Of a stretch of DNA of 64,000 nt, positions 26,425 through 34,714 are shown piece by piece. Made by a program: the position numbers and the translations under genes. How positions within the stretch are numbered: the first letter of the stretch is position 1; each line of letters begins with the position of its first letter. Origin of the DNA: Acidobacteriota bacterium. Lineage in GTDB: Bacteria > Acidobacteriota > Polarisedimenticolia > Polarisedimenticolales > Polarisedimenticolaceae. The DNA lies in assembly GCA_029861955.1 (NCBI GenBank), contig JAOTYK010000019.1, forward strand, positions 18,606-82,605, written 5' to 3'. The notes under the pieces are model-generated. The model was not told where the DNA came from, searched no databases, and saw nothing but the letters and a program-made list of their open reading frames with translations.

Positions 26425-28010
26425 TTGTCGACCGACCTACCTTCTCATTGTGGGTCCCGCTTGGACTTTTCGTCGTTATGACGATGTTCGGCATTTCGAT
26501 CCACGAAATGTGGCGAGACGAGCTGGAAATCTGGCTCGTGGCGCGTGACAGCGGATCGCCGCTCGACCTGTTGCGAAATCTCAAGACGCAGGGGCACCCA
26601 GCGTTGTGGTACGTACTGGTCTACATCGTGACGCGTGTGTCCCATAACCCTCTGACTATGCAGTTGCTCAGCGTCGGCATTGGTGCGTGCACGGCGTACG
26701 GGATCCTGCGGTATGCACCGTTTACGGTGTTTCAGCGTTGGATGCTCGTATTCGGTTACTACTGTCTCTACGAATACACGGTCATCAGTCGGCACTACGG
26801 ATTGGCGGTTCTGCTGGTCTGCCTGTTTTGCATCCGCTTCGTGAAGACGCGTCGCCTCGATGGCATGGGCGTGCTGTGGTTGTTCCTTCTCGCCAATACC
26901 ACCCTGCAGGGAGCGATCTTCGCCTCCCATATTCTCTTGATCATCGTGTTTCGATTCGGTTTTCGAGCCGGTTGGGACGAGCTTCGTGCCGACCGCAAGC
27001 TTCTGGCGCGGAGCGGTCTGGTGGTGCTCGGTGTCGTGGTTGGCGTGGCGCAGGTTGTGTTCGAGGGGCTGATGATGGGAGATGCCCATCTGGGCGTCCA
27101 TCAACCCACCTGGGACCTGGCTTGGGTCGGCGGCGCGCTTTCGACGGTGACGACCGGCTGGGTCGCGCTGCCAAATCCTGCGGAGTTCCATCTGTGGAAT
27201 TCCACCGTCCTCTCGGCGCTGCCCGATTCCTTCGCGACCGCGGTCGGTGCCTTGCTTGGGATCGTCATTATCGTAACGGCAATCAGGCAACTCTCGCGTC
27301 AGCGGACCCTGAGTGTTGTCTTTGCTCTCGGGTCGATCGTCCTGCTCGCTATCGTCCTGTTTGTCTGGTTTGGATCGATGCGGCATCACGGTCAGCTGTT
27401 CCTGTGGTTTGTAACCTGCTGTTGGCTATGGTACGGGCTCGAGTCCGAAACGACTCCGGCGGCCGAGACGCCGCGTCCAGGTGGCGTCTTCCTGACCGCA
27501 ACCCTGGGTCTCCAGGTCGTGGCCATGGTCTTGTTGTTCGTGGCGGACGTTCGTCATCCATTCTCGAACGCTCGCGCCGTGGGTGAGCACCTCTCACGAC
27601 CGGAATTTTCGGGCGTGCCCGTTGTTGGCAGCGTCGACTATGCGGCGGAACCCGTGGCGGCGTATCGACCCGGCCCGATCTACTACCCCGAGAACGACCA
27701 CTTTGGAACGTTCATCGACTGGGGACCCCGTCGGCGTCACGTGCCGGTGTCGGAAGTCCTCGAAGATGCGCGACGTTTGTCGATCGAGAGCGGCAGCGAT
27801 GTGGTCGTCGTACTCAACTACCCACCGGCGAATATGCGGATCGGGGATGTCAAGCCCTACGATGGAGGATCGGTTCTTCGCTACTTTGGCCAGTTCGGCG
27901 GAGCGCTCGTCGCGGACGAGAATTATCATCTCCTCCAGTTGGCGACTCGTCCCGCGATTCCGTCGGACGACAACGTTGACAGGTCTCCGGACCGACCGGA
28001 TAATGAATAA
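26421..28010 (+). CDS. polytopic GT-C-fold membrane protein (putative glycosyltransferase)
   Basis: The protein has 529 residues with about ten hydrophobic segments to residue 390, then a soluble C-terminal part of about 130 residues. The first periplasmic loop has EMWRDELEIWL, and after it GHPALWYVLVY: an acidic loop after helix 1 and a 'HP-LxY' motif like GT39/PMT and ArnT-type lipid-linked sugar transferases. A GT-C role, using a polyprenyl-phosphate sugar made by the adjacent GT2, is a reasonable guess but not shown. It is joined by ATGA to the upstream methyltransferase gene. Confidence 0.7.
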   Translation: MIVDRPTFSLWVPLGLFVVMTMFGISIHEMWRDELEIWLVARDSGSPLDLLRNLKTQGHPALWYVLVYIVTRVSHNPLTMQLLSVGIGACTAYGILRYAPFTVFQRWMLVFGYYCLYEYTVISRHYGLAVLLVCLFCIRFVKTRRLDGMGVLWLFLLANTTLQGAIFASHILLIIVFRFGFRAGWDELRADRKLLARSGLVVLGVVVGVAQVVFEGLMMGDAHLGVHQPTWDLAWVGGALSTVTTGWVALPNPAEFHLWNSTVLSALPDSFATAVGALLGIVIIVTAIRQLSRQRTLSVVFALGSIVLLAIVLFVWFGSMRHHGQLFLWFVTCCWLWYGLESETTPAAETPRPGGVFLTATLGLQVVAMVLLFVADVRHPFSNARAVGEHLSRPEFSGVPVVGSVDYAAEPVAAYRPGPIYYPENDHFGTFIDWGPRRRHVPVSEVLEDARRLSIESGSDVVVVLNYPPANMRIGDVKPYDGGSVLRYFGQFGGALVADENYHLLQLATRPAIPSDDNVDRSPDRPDNE

Positions 28011-28037
28011 CGCCTTCGTCATCAAATAGATAGCACC

Positions 28038-28994
28038 TTGATCAACCACTCTTCCGACCACCAATTGTCCTTCGTCATCCCGGTCTTCAACGGGTCGAAG
28101 AGTATTGGGGGCGTCGTCGAGCAGATCCACGCCCAGTACGCGGATCTCCGTTTCGAGGTGATCCTGGTCAACGATGGTTCCGTCGACGACTCGGAGCGGG
28201 TTTGCGCGGAGTTGTCGCGTCGATATCCCGCGACGGTGACATTCGTCCATCTGGCGAGGAACTTCGGCGAGCATTCCGCCGTTCTGGCCGGTCTGCATCA
28301 CACCCGGGGAGAGTACGTCGCCGTACTGGATGACGATGGCCAGAATCCGCCGGAAGAGGTCCGCAGTCTTTATGACGCCATCCGAAAACATGGCCAGGAC
28401 GTGGTCTATGGGCGTTATCGCGTCAAGCAGCATGGGTTGATCCGTAACCTCGCCAGTCGTTTCAACGATCGGGTGGCAAATCTGATGTTACGGAAACCGA
28501 AGGACCTGTACCTGTCCAGTTTCAAGGTGATGAATCGTTTCGTCGTCGACCAGATCACTCGCTACGAGGGGTCGTTTCCCTACATCGACGGACTCATCCT
28601 GCGCACGACCACCAATCTTGGTCAGGTGGATGTCGATCATCGGCAGCGAGAAGGATCCTCCTCGACCTACACGTTGCGGAAACTGACTCGCCTCTGGCTG
28701 AACATGTTCCTGAACTTCTCGATCATCCCACTGAGAATCTCCTCGCTACTGGGACTGGTCACGTCCGGGATCGGGCTTGTTCTATTGGTGGCGATCGTGA
28801 TCGACAAGCTCTACTTCAACGCCGACGTCACGGCTGGTATCCCGACGGTTCTCGTGCTCGTCGTGTTCTTCTCCGGCGTTCAACTCGTCATCCTCGGAAC
28901 GATCGGCGAGTATCTCGGGCGACTCTTCCTCGATCACTCGAAGACTCCCCAGTTTGTGATTCGCTACGTGCAACGCGACGGACAGGAGCGATGA
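28038..28994 (+). CDS. family 2 glycosyltransferase, polyprenyl-phosphate sugar synthase type
   Basis: The protein has 318 residues from a TTG start with no clear ribosome binding site. The GT-A domain shows LSFVIPVFNGS, VNDGSVDDS, NFGEHSAVLAGLHHT and the metal site DDDGQNPPEEV. Two C-terminal transmembrane segments (IPLRISSLLGLVTSGIG and VLVLVVFFSGVQLVILG) place it with DPMS/GtrB/ArnC-like enzymes that load a sugar onto a lipid phosphate. It overlaps the next gene by ATGA. This enzyme is the likely supplier of donor for the upstream GT-C protein. Confidence 0.9.
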   Translation: MINHSSDHQLSFVIPVFNGSKSIGGVVEQIHAQYADLRFEVILVNDGSVDDSERVCAELSRRYPATVTFVHLARNFGEHSAVLAGLHHTRGEYVAVLDDDGQNPPEEVRSLYDAIRKHGQDVVYGRYRVKQHGLIRNLASRFNDRVANLMLRKPKDLYLSSFKVMNRFVVDQITRYEGSFPYIDGLILRTTTNLGQVDVDHRQREGSSSTYTLRKLTRLWLNMFLNFSIIPLRISSLLGLVTSGIGLVLLVAIVIDKLYFNADVTAGIPTVLVLVVFFSGVQLVILGTIGEYLGRLFLDHSKTPQFVIRYVQRDGQER

Positions 28995-29977
28995 GCCGGT
29001 TCTATCGCGACAAGCGGGTTCTCGTGACAGGGGGTGCCGGGTTTATCGGCAGCAATCTGGCGATCCGGCTGACGAAACTCGGTGCATCCGTTCACGTCGT
29101 CGATTCGCTCGCACCGAGATTCGGAGCAAGCCTGACGAATCTCGATCCATATCGCGACGAGATGCAGATCAGCCTGGAAGACGTACGAGACCAGGATGCC
29201 CTCGGGAAGATCGTTCCGGGCGTCGACCTGATATTCAGCCTCGCCGGCCAGGTCAGCCATCTCGACAGCATGCAGGACCCCCATGGGGATCTGGAAATCA
29301 ACTGCGAGAGTCAGCTTTCCCTGTTGGAGTGTTGCCGCCACGGGAATCCGCAGTCGACCATCGTCTTCGCAAGTACGCGGCAACTCTATGGGCGTCCACA
29401 GTACGTCCCGGTCGACGAGGATCATCCTCTGCATCCCGTCGACGTCAACGGCATCAACAAGCTCGCGGCGGAGATGTACTACACCCTCTATCAAGAGGTC
29501 TACGGCATGCAGACGGTGAGTCTGCGGCTGACAAACACCTATGGGCCTCGCATGGATCTCAAGACGGGGCGAAAGGGATTTGTCGGTGTGTTCCTCGATC
29601 GCGCATTGAAGGGGCAGGAGATCGAGTTGTTCGGCGACGGGAGCCAACGACGCGACTTCAACTACATCGACGACGTCTGCGATGCCCTGCTGCTTGCGGG
29701 TGAGACGCCGTCATTGCAGGGCGGGGTGTTCAACCTCGGTGCGCGAGAAACCTACTCCCTGCGCGAGTTTGCGGAAATGCTGCGTCAATTCTCGGTTTTC
29801 GAGATCCGTTGCGTGCCGTTTCCGCCCGACCGCAAGGCGATCGATATCGGTGACTATGCGGGCAATTTCGATCGGTTCGCCGCCGCGAGTGGGTGGAACC
29901 CACAAGTCGGGCTGGAAGAGGGGCTCCGTCGTACGGTGGAGTACTTTCGACAACAGCCCGACGATCGATCGCAGTAA
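28991..29977 (+). CDS. NAD-dependent nucleotide-sugar epimerase/dehydratase (extended SDR) lacking the usual catalytic Tyr
   Basis: The protein has 328 residues. The Rossmann motif VTGGAGFIGSN and FASTRQLYG are present, with NLGARETYSLREFAEML at the C-terminal substrate side. In the place of the catalytic YxxxK there is NGINK (Asn153 to Lys157), so the Tyr position is Asn. I have the impression that a subset of SDR epimerases have this NGINK form, but cannot confirm it here. The enzyme would modify a nucleotide sugar for the local glycan. It is the last gene of the operon that starts at 25693. Confidence 0.85.
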   Translation: MSRFYRDKRVLVTGGAGFIGSNLAIRLTKLGASVHVVDSLAPRFGASLTNLDPYRDEMQISLEDVRDQDALGKIVPGVDLIFSLAGQVSHLDSMQDPHGDLEINCESQLSLLECCRHGNPQSTIVFASTRQLYGRPQYVPVDEDHPLHPVDVNGINKLAAEMYYTLYQEVYGMQTVSLRLTNTYGPRMDLKTGRKGFVGVFLDRALKGQEIELFGDGSQRRDFNYIDDVCDALLLAGETPSLQGGVFNLGARETYSLREFAEMLRQFSVFEIRCVPFPPDRKAIDIGDYAGNFDRFAAASGWNPQVGLEEGLRRTVEYFRQQPDDRSQ

Positions 29978-30097
29978 CACAATCGTCAGCGTATCGTCGT
30001 AACCGTCGCCCGACACCGCTCGCGGGGTTGCGTCCGATGGGAAGTCACCCTCATGTGTCCATGATTCGTCATTTCATGCGAAGTGGCGATACTGTAA

Positions 30098-30122
30098 GCG
30101 ACCCGCCGTCCAGCGGCGTCGC
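30098..30122 (+). other. stable hairpin after the glycan operon
   Basis: GCGA(CC)CGCCG, a TCCAG loop and CGGCGTCGC form nine base pairs with a two-base bulge. No T-run follows, so this is not a classic terminator. It may protect the 3' end of the operon mRNA or be an operator. Confidence 0.35.
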
Positions 30123-30248
30123 AACACGCCTTCGTGACGGATTCGAATGACGATCGTGTGAGCGGCTGCCACCCAGTGGTTCATTGACGATCAACACCGG
30201 TGTCCACCCGTTTCCGGTAATTCCCGTTCTTCGTGTTTGTCGTGGTAC

Positions 30249-30264
30249 TGGCATGGAACTGGCA
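30249..30264 (+). promoter_or_regulatory. candidate sigma-54 (-24/-12) promoter
   Basis: TGGCAT-GGAAC-TGGCA keeps the diagnostic GG-N10-GC spacing, with one mismatch in each half against TGGCAC-N5-TTGCA. It lies 53 bases upstream of the ATG at 30317. No activator site was recognised. Confidence 0.3.
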
Positions 30265-30316
30265 GTGTGACGTGTCGCTGCACGTCCCTGTTTCAGCGAT
30301 GCGGCCAGGAGGCGAC

Positions 30317-31696
30317 ATGTCCCAAAGGACGAGTCATTGGATTAAATCACTGGGGGCACTGGTGATTGCGGTCTCGGTGGGCGTTCCGGTTGTGCTTGCC
30401 GGTTCCATGGAACTTACCTGGGATCCGGTTTCGCATCCGGACCTCGCCGGGTACCGCATTTACTACGGCTCGAGCAGCGGGAACTACACGCAGAGTATCG
30501 ACGTCGGGTTGGCGACCTCGTCTGCGTTGACCGGTGTCGCCGACTGTTCGACGCACTTCGTGGCAGTTCGAAGTCTCGTCGACAGCGGTTCGGAGTCGGC
30601 GGATGCGTCAAACGAGATCAGTGGTTGGCCGCGACCGACGATCAGTAACGCGTCGCCTCAGCAGCTTGCCCCCGGGCAAACCGTCACGCTCGTGGTGACG
30701 GGCAACAATTTCAAGCCCGACTCGACGCTGGAATTTGACGACAACTCTATCAACGTGCTCTCGCAACAGGTCGACAGTTGCGCGCAGATGACTGCACAGA
30801 TCTCCGTCGGGTTGGGCACCAACCCAGGGTCGTTGTCCTTCGACGTCGTCCACGGGGATCGCGTCTATGGATCGGCGAGCAATCAACTGACCGTCTCTAC
30901 CGATTCAACTCCGATGATTCCCAACACGAACTGGTCGTTGACGCACGTCAGCAGCGAGCAACTTGGCGGCACGCCGACGCCTGGAAGCCATGCGATCGAC
31001 GGCGATCCTGGCACGTACTGGCATACACGATTCTTGAACGGCAACGACAGCCATCCCCACGAAATCCGAATCGATCTAGGTACGCTCTACGATGTGGAGG
31101 GCGTTCGGTTCCTGGGTCGTCAGGATGGTTCCCAGAACGGTCGAATCGCGGACTACGAACTCTACCTCAGTGCCAGCGACGGCAACTGGGGCGCCCCCAG
31201 ATCGAGTGGGACCCTCGTCAATCAATCCGATCTGCAGCGCGTGAGCGCGGTCGGTACGGCGGTGAGGTTCGTTCGTCTCGTGACGACCAGCGAGGTGAAT
31301 GGTCAGCCGTGGACATCGCTCGCCGAACTCTCCGTGGAGGGGAGCGCTTCCGCGACACCCAACCAGGCACCCAACGGCAGCATCGTCGCGCCGTCGTCGA
31401 ATGTGACGCGGCAGGCCGGCCAGTTGGTCGTATTCTCCGGCGACGGGACCGACCCGGAGGACGGGACTCCGGCTCAGTGGAGCTGGGACTTCGGTGACCC
31501 CGCTATACCGGACAGCACGGCACAAAACCCAGGCAGCGTCGCGTTCCCGAACGTCGGTGTCTTCACCGTCACGCTGACGGTAACCGATGCCGATGGCCTG
31601 GCCGATCCGTCACCCGCGACGGTCACCGTCACCATCGTTCCGACGCTGGAGGCGGCAGCGAACCTCCGTCGAACGGACGTCAAGATTGAGGAGTAG
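30317..31696 (+). CDS. secreted multi-domain protein with Fn3-like, IPT-like, discoidin (F5/8C) and PKD domains
   Basis: The protein has 459 residues from the ATG at 30317, four bases after AGGAGG. A signal peptide (about residues 1-29) ends near VVLAG. A fibronectin III-like domain follows (ELTWDPVSHPDLAGYRIYYG), then an IPT/Ig-like segment (PTISNASPQQLAPGQTVTLV). A discoidin-type carbohydrate-binding domain spans about 205-345 (GSHAIDGDPGTYWHT, IRIDLGTLYDVEGVRFLGRQ). A PKD domain is at the C-terminus (WSWDFGDP, then FTVTLTVTDADG). It has no sortase or PEP-CTERM signal. It probably binds polysaccharide outside the cell. It follows the glycan operon in the same direction. Confidence 0.8.
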   Translation: MSQRTSHWIKSLGALVIAVSVGVPVVLAGSMELTWDPVSHPDLAGYRIYYGSSSGNYTQSIDVGLATSSALTGVADCSTHFVAVRSLVDSGSESADASNEISGWPRPTISNASPQQLAPGQTVTLVVTGNNFKPDSTLEFDDNSINVLSQQVDSCAQMTAQISVGLGTNPGSLSFDVVHGDRVYGSASNQLTVSTDSTPMIPNTNWSLTHVSSEQLGGTPTPGSHAIDGDPGTYWHTRFLNGNDSHPHEIRIDLGTLYDVEGVRFLGRQDGSQNGRIADYELYLSASDGNWGAPRSSGTLVNQSDLQRVSAVGTAVRFVRLVTTSEVNGQPWTSLAELSVEGSASATPNQAPNGSIVAPSSNVTRQAGQLVVFSGDGTDPEDGTPAQWSWDFGDPAIPDSTAQNPGSVAFPNVGVFTVTLTVTDADGLADPSPATVTVTIVPTLEAAANLRRTDVKIEE

Positions 31697-31701
31697 CCGG
31701 G

Positions 31702-33837
31702 CTACCGCGTCGGAAAATAGAACCGCTGGGCGTACTCTGCGACCATCCGCTGCGTGCTGAAGCGTGGCGAAAGGCGGGCGATGGCGGCCTTCATGCGCTG
31801 GATCCACTGGCGCGGGAGGCCGTCGTCGTCTCGCGTGTAGTAGAGCGTGACGAGGTCATCCTCGAGGAGCCGGTAGAGGTCGTCTGCATCGCCCTGATCT
31901 CGGCCGTCGTTGTCGGCGCCATCCGATTCTTCACCGATAATCCAGCCGACCTCGGGCGAGTAGCCCTCGCACCACCAGCCATCGAGGACGGAGCAGTTGA
32001 GTCCCCCGTTCATGGCGGCCTTCATTCCGCTGGTCCCACTCGCCTCGAGGGGTCGGCGGGGGTTGTTGAGCCAGACATCGACGCCCTGAACAAGACGCCG
32101 ACCGAGACGCATGTCATAGCTCTCGAGGAACATCAATCGATTGCGGTAGACCGGGTCCTGTGACGCATTCCAGATCGACCGAATCAGATCCTGTCCGGGA
32201 CGATCCGCGGGGTGGGCCTTGCCGGCAAAGAGGAACTGCACCGGGCGATCTTCGTTCTGAATGATCGTCTTGAGCCGCTCAACATCTCTGAGGATCAGGT
32301 CGGCCCTCTTGTAGGTTGCAAACCGTCGTGCGAACCCGATCAAGAGGTGCGAATTGTCCAGTCGTGAATTGTGCAGGCGAAGATCCTCGGGAGATCGCCC
32401 GTGACGCGCAAGTTGACGTAATCCAAGCTGCCTCGTCCTATCGATCAGAACCTGTTTCTGGCGCTGGTGTGCGTCCCACAACTCCCGATCGTCCAGTGCC
32501 ATGACCGCTTCCTCGAACCCGGGGTCAAGGATCCGCTGCTCGAAGTCCGGACCGAGTCTGCGTCTCAAGAGATTGCCGATGTCCTCACCCAACCAGGTGG
32601 GTAGGTGAACGCCGTTGGTGACCGACTCGATGGTCTTTCGTCCTTCCGCTTCCTGCAGTCCGTTCCACATCTCACCGGCGACTCGACCGTGGAGCTCGCT
32701 GACTCCGTTGACCTGACGACTCGTCCGCAACGCAAGCACGGTCATGTTGAATTCCTCTGCTGAGCCGTTGTCCTGTACGCCAAGGTCGACCCAACTCGGG
32801 CGGTTCTCGGCGTCTCCGCTCCAGGCGTCGAGAAGGCGCTCAACCAGCGAGCGCGAGAAACTCTCGTGTCCTGCCGGCACGGGGGTGTGGGTCGTGAACA
32901 GCGCGCTCTCGGCGACCGTCTTGAGCGCCGCGTCGTAGGACTGCCCCTTCTGCATGAGTTGATTGACACGCTCAAGAGACAGAAGGGCGGAGTGTCCTTC
33001 GTTCATGTGCCAGACCGAGGGTTGGATCCCCAGAGCCTCGAATACCCGGACGCCGCCGAGACCCAGCACCCACTCCTGACAGAGGCGCATCTCACGCCCG
33101 CTGACGTAAAGGACGGAGGTGATGGGGCGATCGGCCGGATCGTTCTGAGGGAGGTCCGTATCGAGCAGGAGCACGGGAACGCGACCCACCGCCGCCTTCC
33201 AGACCCGGAAGTAGACCCGCCGCCCGGGGAGGGGAATCCACAGCACCCGCTCCTCACCGTTCTCGTCGACCAGGTGCTGGAGAGGGACGCGATGGAGGTC
33301 ATGATCCGGGTAGAAGTGTTGCTGCTGTCCGTCCGGGTCGATGGTCTGGCGGAAGTATCCGAGACGGTACATCAAGCCGACGCCGACGAACGGTAGCCCC
33401 AGGTCGCTGGCCGACTTGGAGTGATCTCCCGAGAGGATTCCCAATCCGCCCGAATAGACCTGGAGGCACTCGTGCCAGCCGAATTCGGTTGAAAAGTAGG
33501 CGACGGGGCTGCCGTCATGATCGGGGAACTGGCGCTGAAACCAGGTCGGATCCTGGGGGTAGAGGTACTCGTCAAAACGATCGACGAGTTGTCTGTACGC
33601 TCGAACGAACCCCTCGTCGTTCTGGAGTCTGTGCCAGTGTTGCGGGTCGACCTCGATCAGAACCTCGATCGGATTGCGATAGCGATCCCAACTCCAGCTG
33701 TCGATCGAGCGGAAGAGGTGACGCGCCGCAGGGGTCCATGTCCACCAGAGGTTGTAGGCAATGTCGAGTAGGCGGCTGAACTGAAGGGGAATCTCGACGT
33801 CCGCAATCGGGCGAGAGGCGATCGGCTCGTGGGTCAT
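31702..33837 (-). CDS. glgP: alpha-glucan (glycogen/maltodextrin) phosphorylase, GT35 short form
   Basis: The protein has 711 residues with the N-terminal DUF3417-type region found in the short bacterial/archaeal phosphorylases (RLLDIAYNLWWTWTPAARHLF). Conserved blocks are AYFSTEFGWHE, YSGGLGILSGDH, HMNEGHSA, FTTHTPVPAGHE, SVTNGVHLPTW, FARRFATYKRA and NPRRPLEASGTSGMKA. The PLP-binding lysine in GMKAAMNG is Lys606. It catalyses phosphate-dependent release of glucose-1-phosphate from stored alpha-glucan in the cytoplasm. It is convergent with the discoidin protein gene (six bases between stops). No other glycogen gene is adjacent. Confidence 0.94.
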   Translation of the reverse strand: MTHEPIASRPIADVEIPLQFSRLLDIAYNLWWTWTPAARHLFRSIDSWSWDRYRNPIEVLIEVDPQHWHRLQNDEGFVRAYRQLVDRFDEYLYPQDPTWFQRQFPDHDGSPVAYFSTEFGWHECLQVYSGGLGILSGDHSKSASDLGLPFVGVGLMYRLGYFRQTIDPDGQQQHFYPDHDLHRVPLQHLVDENGEERVLWIPLPGRRVYFRVWKAAVGRVPVLLLDTDLPQNDPADRPITSVLYVSGREMRLCQEWVLGLGGVRVFEALGIQPSVWHMNEGHSALLSLERVNQLMQKGQSYDAALKTVAESALFTTHTPVPAGHESFSRSLVERLLDAWSGDAENRPSWVDLGVQDNGSAEEFNMTVLALRTSRQVNGVSELHGRVAGEMWNGLQEAEGRKTIESVTNGVHLPTWLGEDIGNLLRRRLGPDFEQRILDPGFEEAVMALDDRELWDAHQRQKQVLIDRTRQLGLRQLARHGRSPEDLRLHNSRLDNSHLLIGFARRFATYKRADLILRDVERLKTIIQNEDRPVQFLFAGKAHPADRPGQDLIRSIWNASQDPVYRNRLMFLESYDMRLGRRLVQGVDVWLNNPRRPLEASGTSGMKAAMNGGLNCSVLDGWWCEGYSPEVGWIIGEESDGADNDGRDQGDADDLYRLLEDDLVTLYYTRDDDGLPRQWIQRMKAAIARLSPRFSTQRMVAEYAQRFYFPTR

Positions 33838-33915
33838 GGTCTAATTCCTGGTCTTGTTTGCGATCGGAACGGGAGATAATCTAGCAGTCCGGGCCGGGAA
33901 CGGGGAGGAGATGCT

Positions 33916-34698
33916 GTGAGCCGACTGAAACTGGATCGACCGCTGATCTACTTTGATCTCGAAACGACCGGGACCAACGTGATGCGCGATCGGATCGTCG
34001 AGATCGCCGCCAAGAAGGTGATGCCCGACGGGTCCGACGAAATCCGCTCGAGGCGGGTCAATCCAGAGTGCCCGATTCCGGCCGGGGCCAGCGCGGTCCA
34101 CGGAATCTACGATGCCGATGTGGCTGACGAGCCGACTTTCCGGCAGCTGGCTCAGGGGCTCTTCGAATTCTTCCTGGGTTGCGACCTGGGGGGATTCAAT
34201 ATCGTTCGATTCGACGTGCCGATTCTCGAGCGTGAATTCCGCGACTGTGGTTTCGATCTGGCCGTCTCGGAGCGTCGGCAGATCGATGCGATGCGGATCT
34301 TCCACCGGCAGGAACCTCGCGACCTCACGGCCGCGGTCCGGTTCTATCTTGACGACGATCATGCGGGTGCCCACGCGGCCGAGGCCGATGTCGTCGCGAC
34401 CCATCGGGTCGTCGAAGCCCAGCTCGAGAAGTACGCGGATCTCCCCGGCGATGTCGCCAGCCTCGACACGTGGATACGCGGAGGGCGGGCCGACGCCGTC
34501 GACCGGAGCGGGAAGTTCGTCTGGAAGGAGGGCGAAGCCGCTTTCGGTTTCGGTAAGCACCAGGGAAAGAGCCTGCGGGACGTTGCGGCGTCCGCGTCGG
34601 GATACCTGGATTGGATCCTGCAGTCCGACTTTCCGGAAGATGCCAAGGAGATCGTCCGCGGCGCCCGAACCGGAAAGTTTCCAACCCAATCTCGCTAG
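33916..34698 (+). CDS. DEDDh 3'-5' exonuclease (DnaQ-like) with C-terminal KH-like or ExoX-type extension
   Basis: The protein has 260 residues from a GTG after GGGGAGGAG. The exonuclease site is complete: Asp14/Glu16 in YFDLETTG, Asp in NIVRFDVPILERE, and the final HAAEADV with His and Asp. PIPAGASAVHGIYDADV is also typical of the DnaQ family. The C-terminal 60 residues contain FGKHQGKSLRDVA, a small module often found after this type of exonuclease in environmental bacteria. It is a stand-alone proofreading or repair exonuclease, not fused to a polymerase. Confidence 0.88.
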   Translation: MSRLKLDRPLIYFDLETTGTNVMRDRIVEIAAKKVMPDGSDEIRSRRVNPECPIPAGASAVHGIYDADVADEPTFRQLAQGLFEFFLGCDLGGFNIVRFDVPILEREFRDCGFDLAVSERRQIDAMRIFHRQEPRDLTAAVRFYLDDDHAGAHAAEADVVATHRVVEAQLEKYADLPGDVASLDTWIRGGRADAVDRSGKFVWKEGEAAFGFGKHQGKSLRDVAASASGYLDWILQSDFPEDAKEIVRGARTGKFPTQSR

Positions 34699-34714
34699 TG
34701 AGCCCGGCCGGCGC

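Larger units (their letters stand above)
29978..30316. other. 339-base gap upstream of the discoidin/PKD protein
   Basis: No gene or known riboswitch is recognised. It contains a strong imperfect hairpin and a candidate sigma-54 promoter, listed separately. It probably ends the glycan operon and starts a separate transcript for the secreted protein. Confidence 0.5.

Noticed and set aside
29978..30316. Possible cyclic di-GMP riboswitch ahead of the discoidin gene
   Set aside because: I looked for the conserved core elements of that class and did not find them; only a plain hairpin is present.
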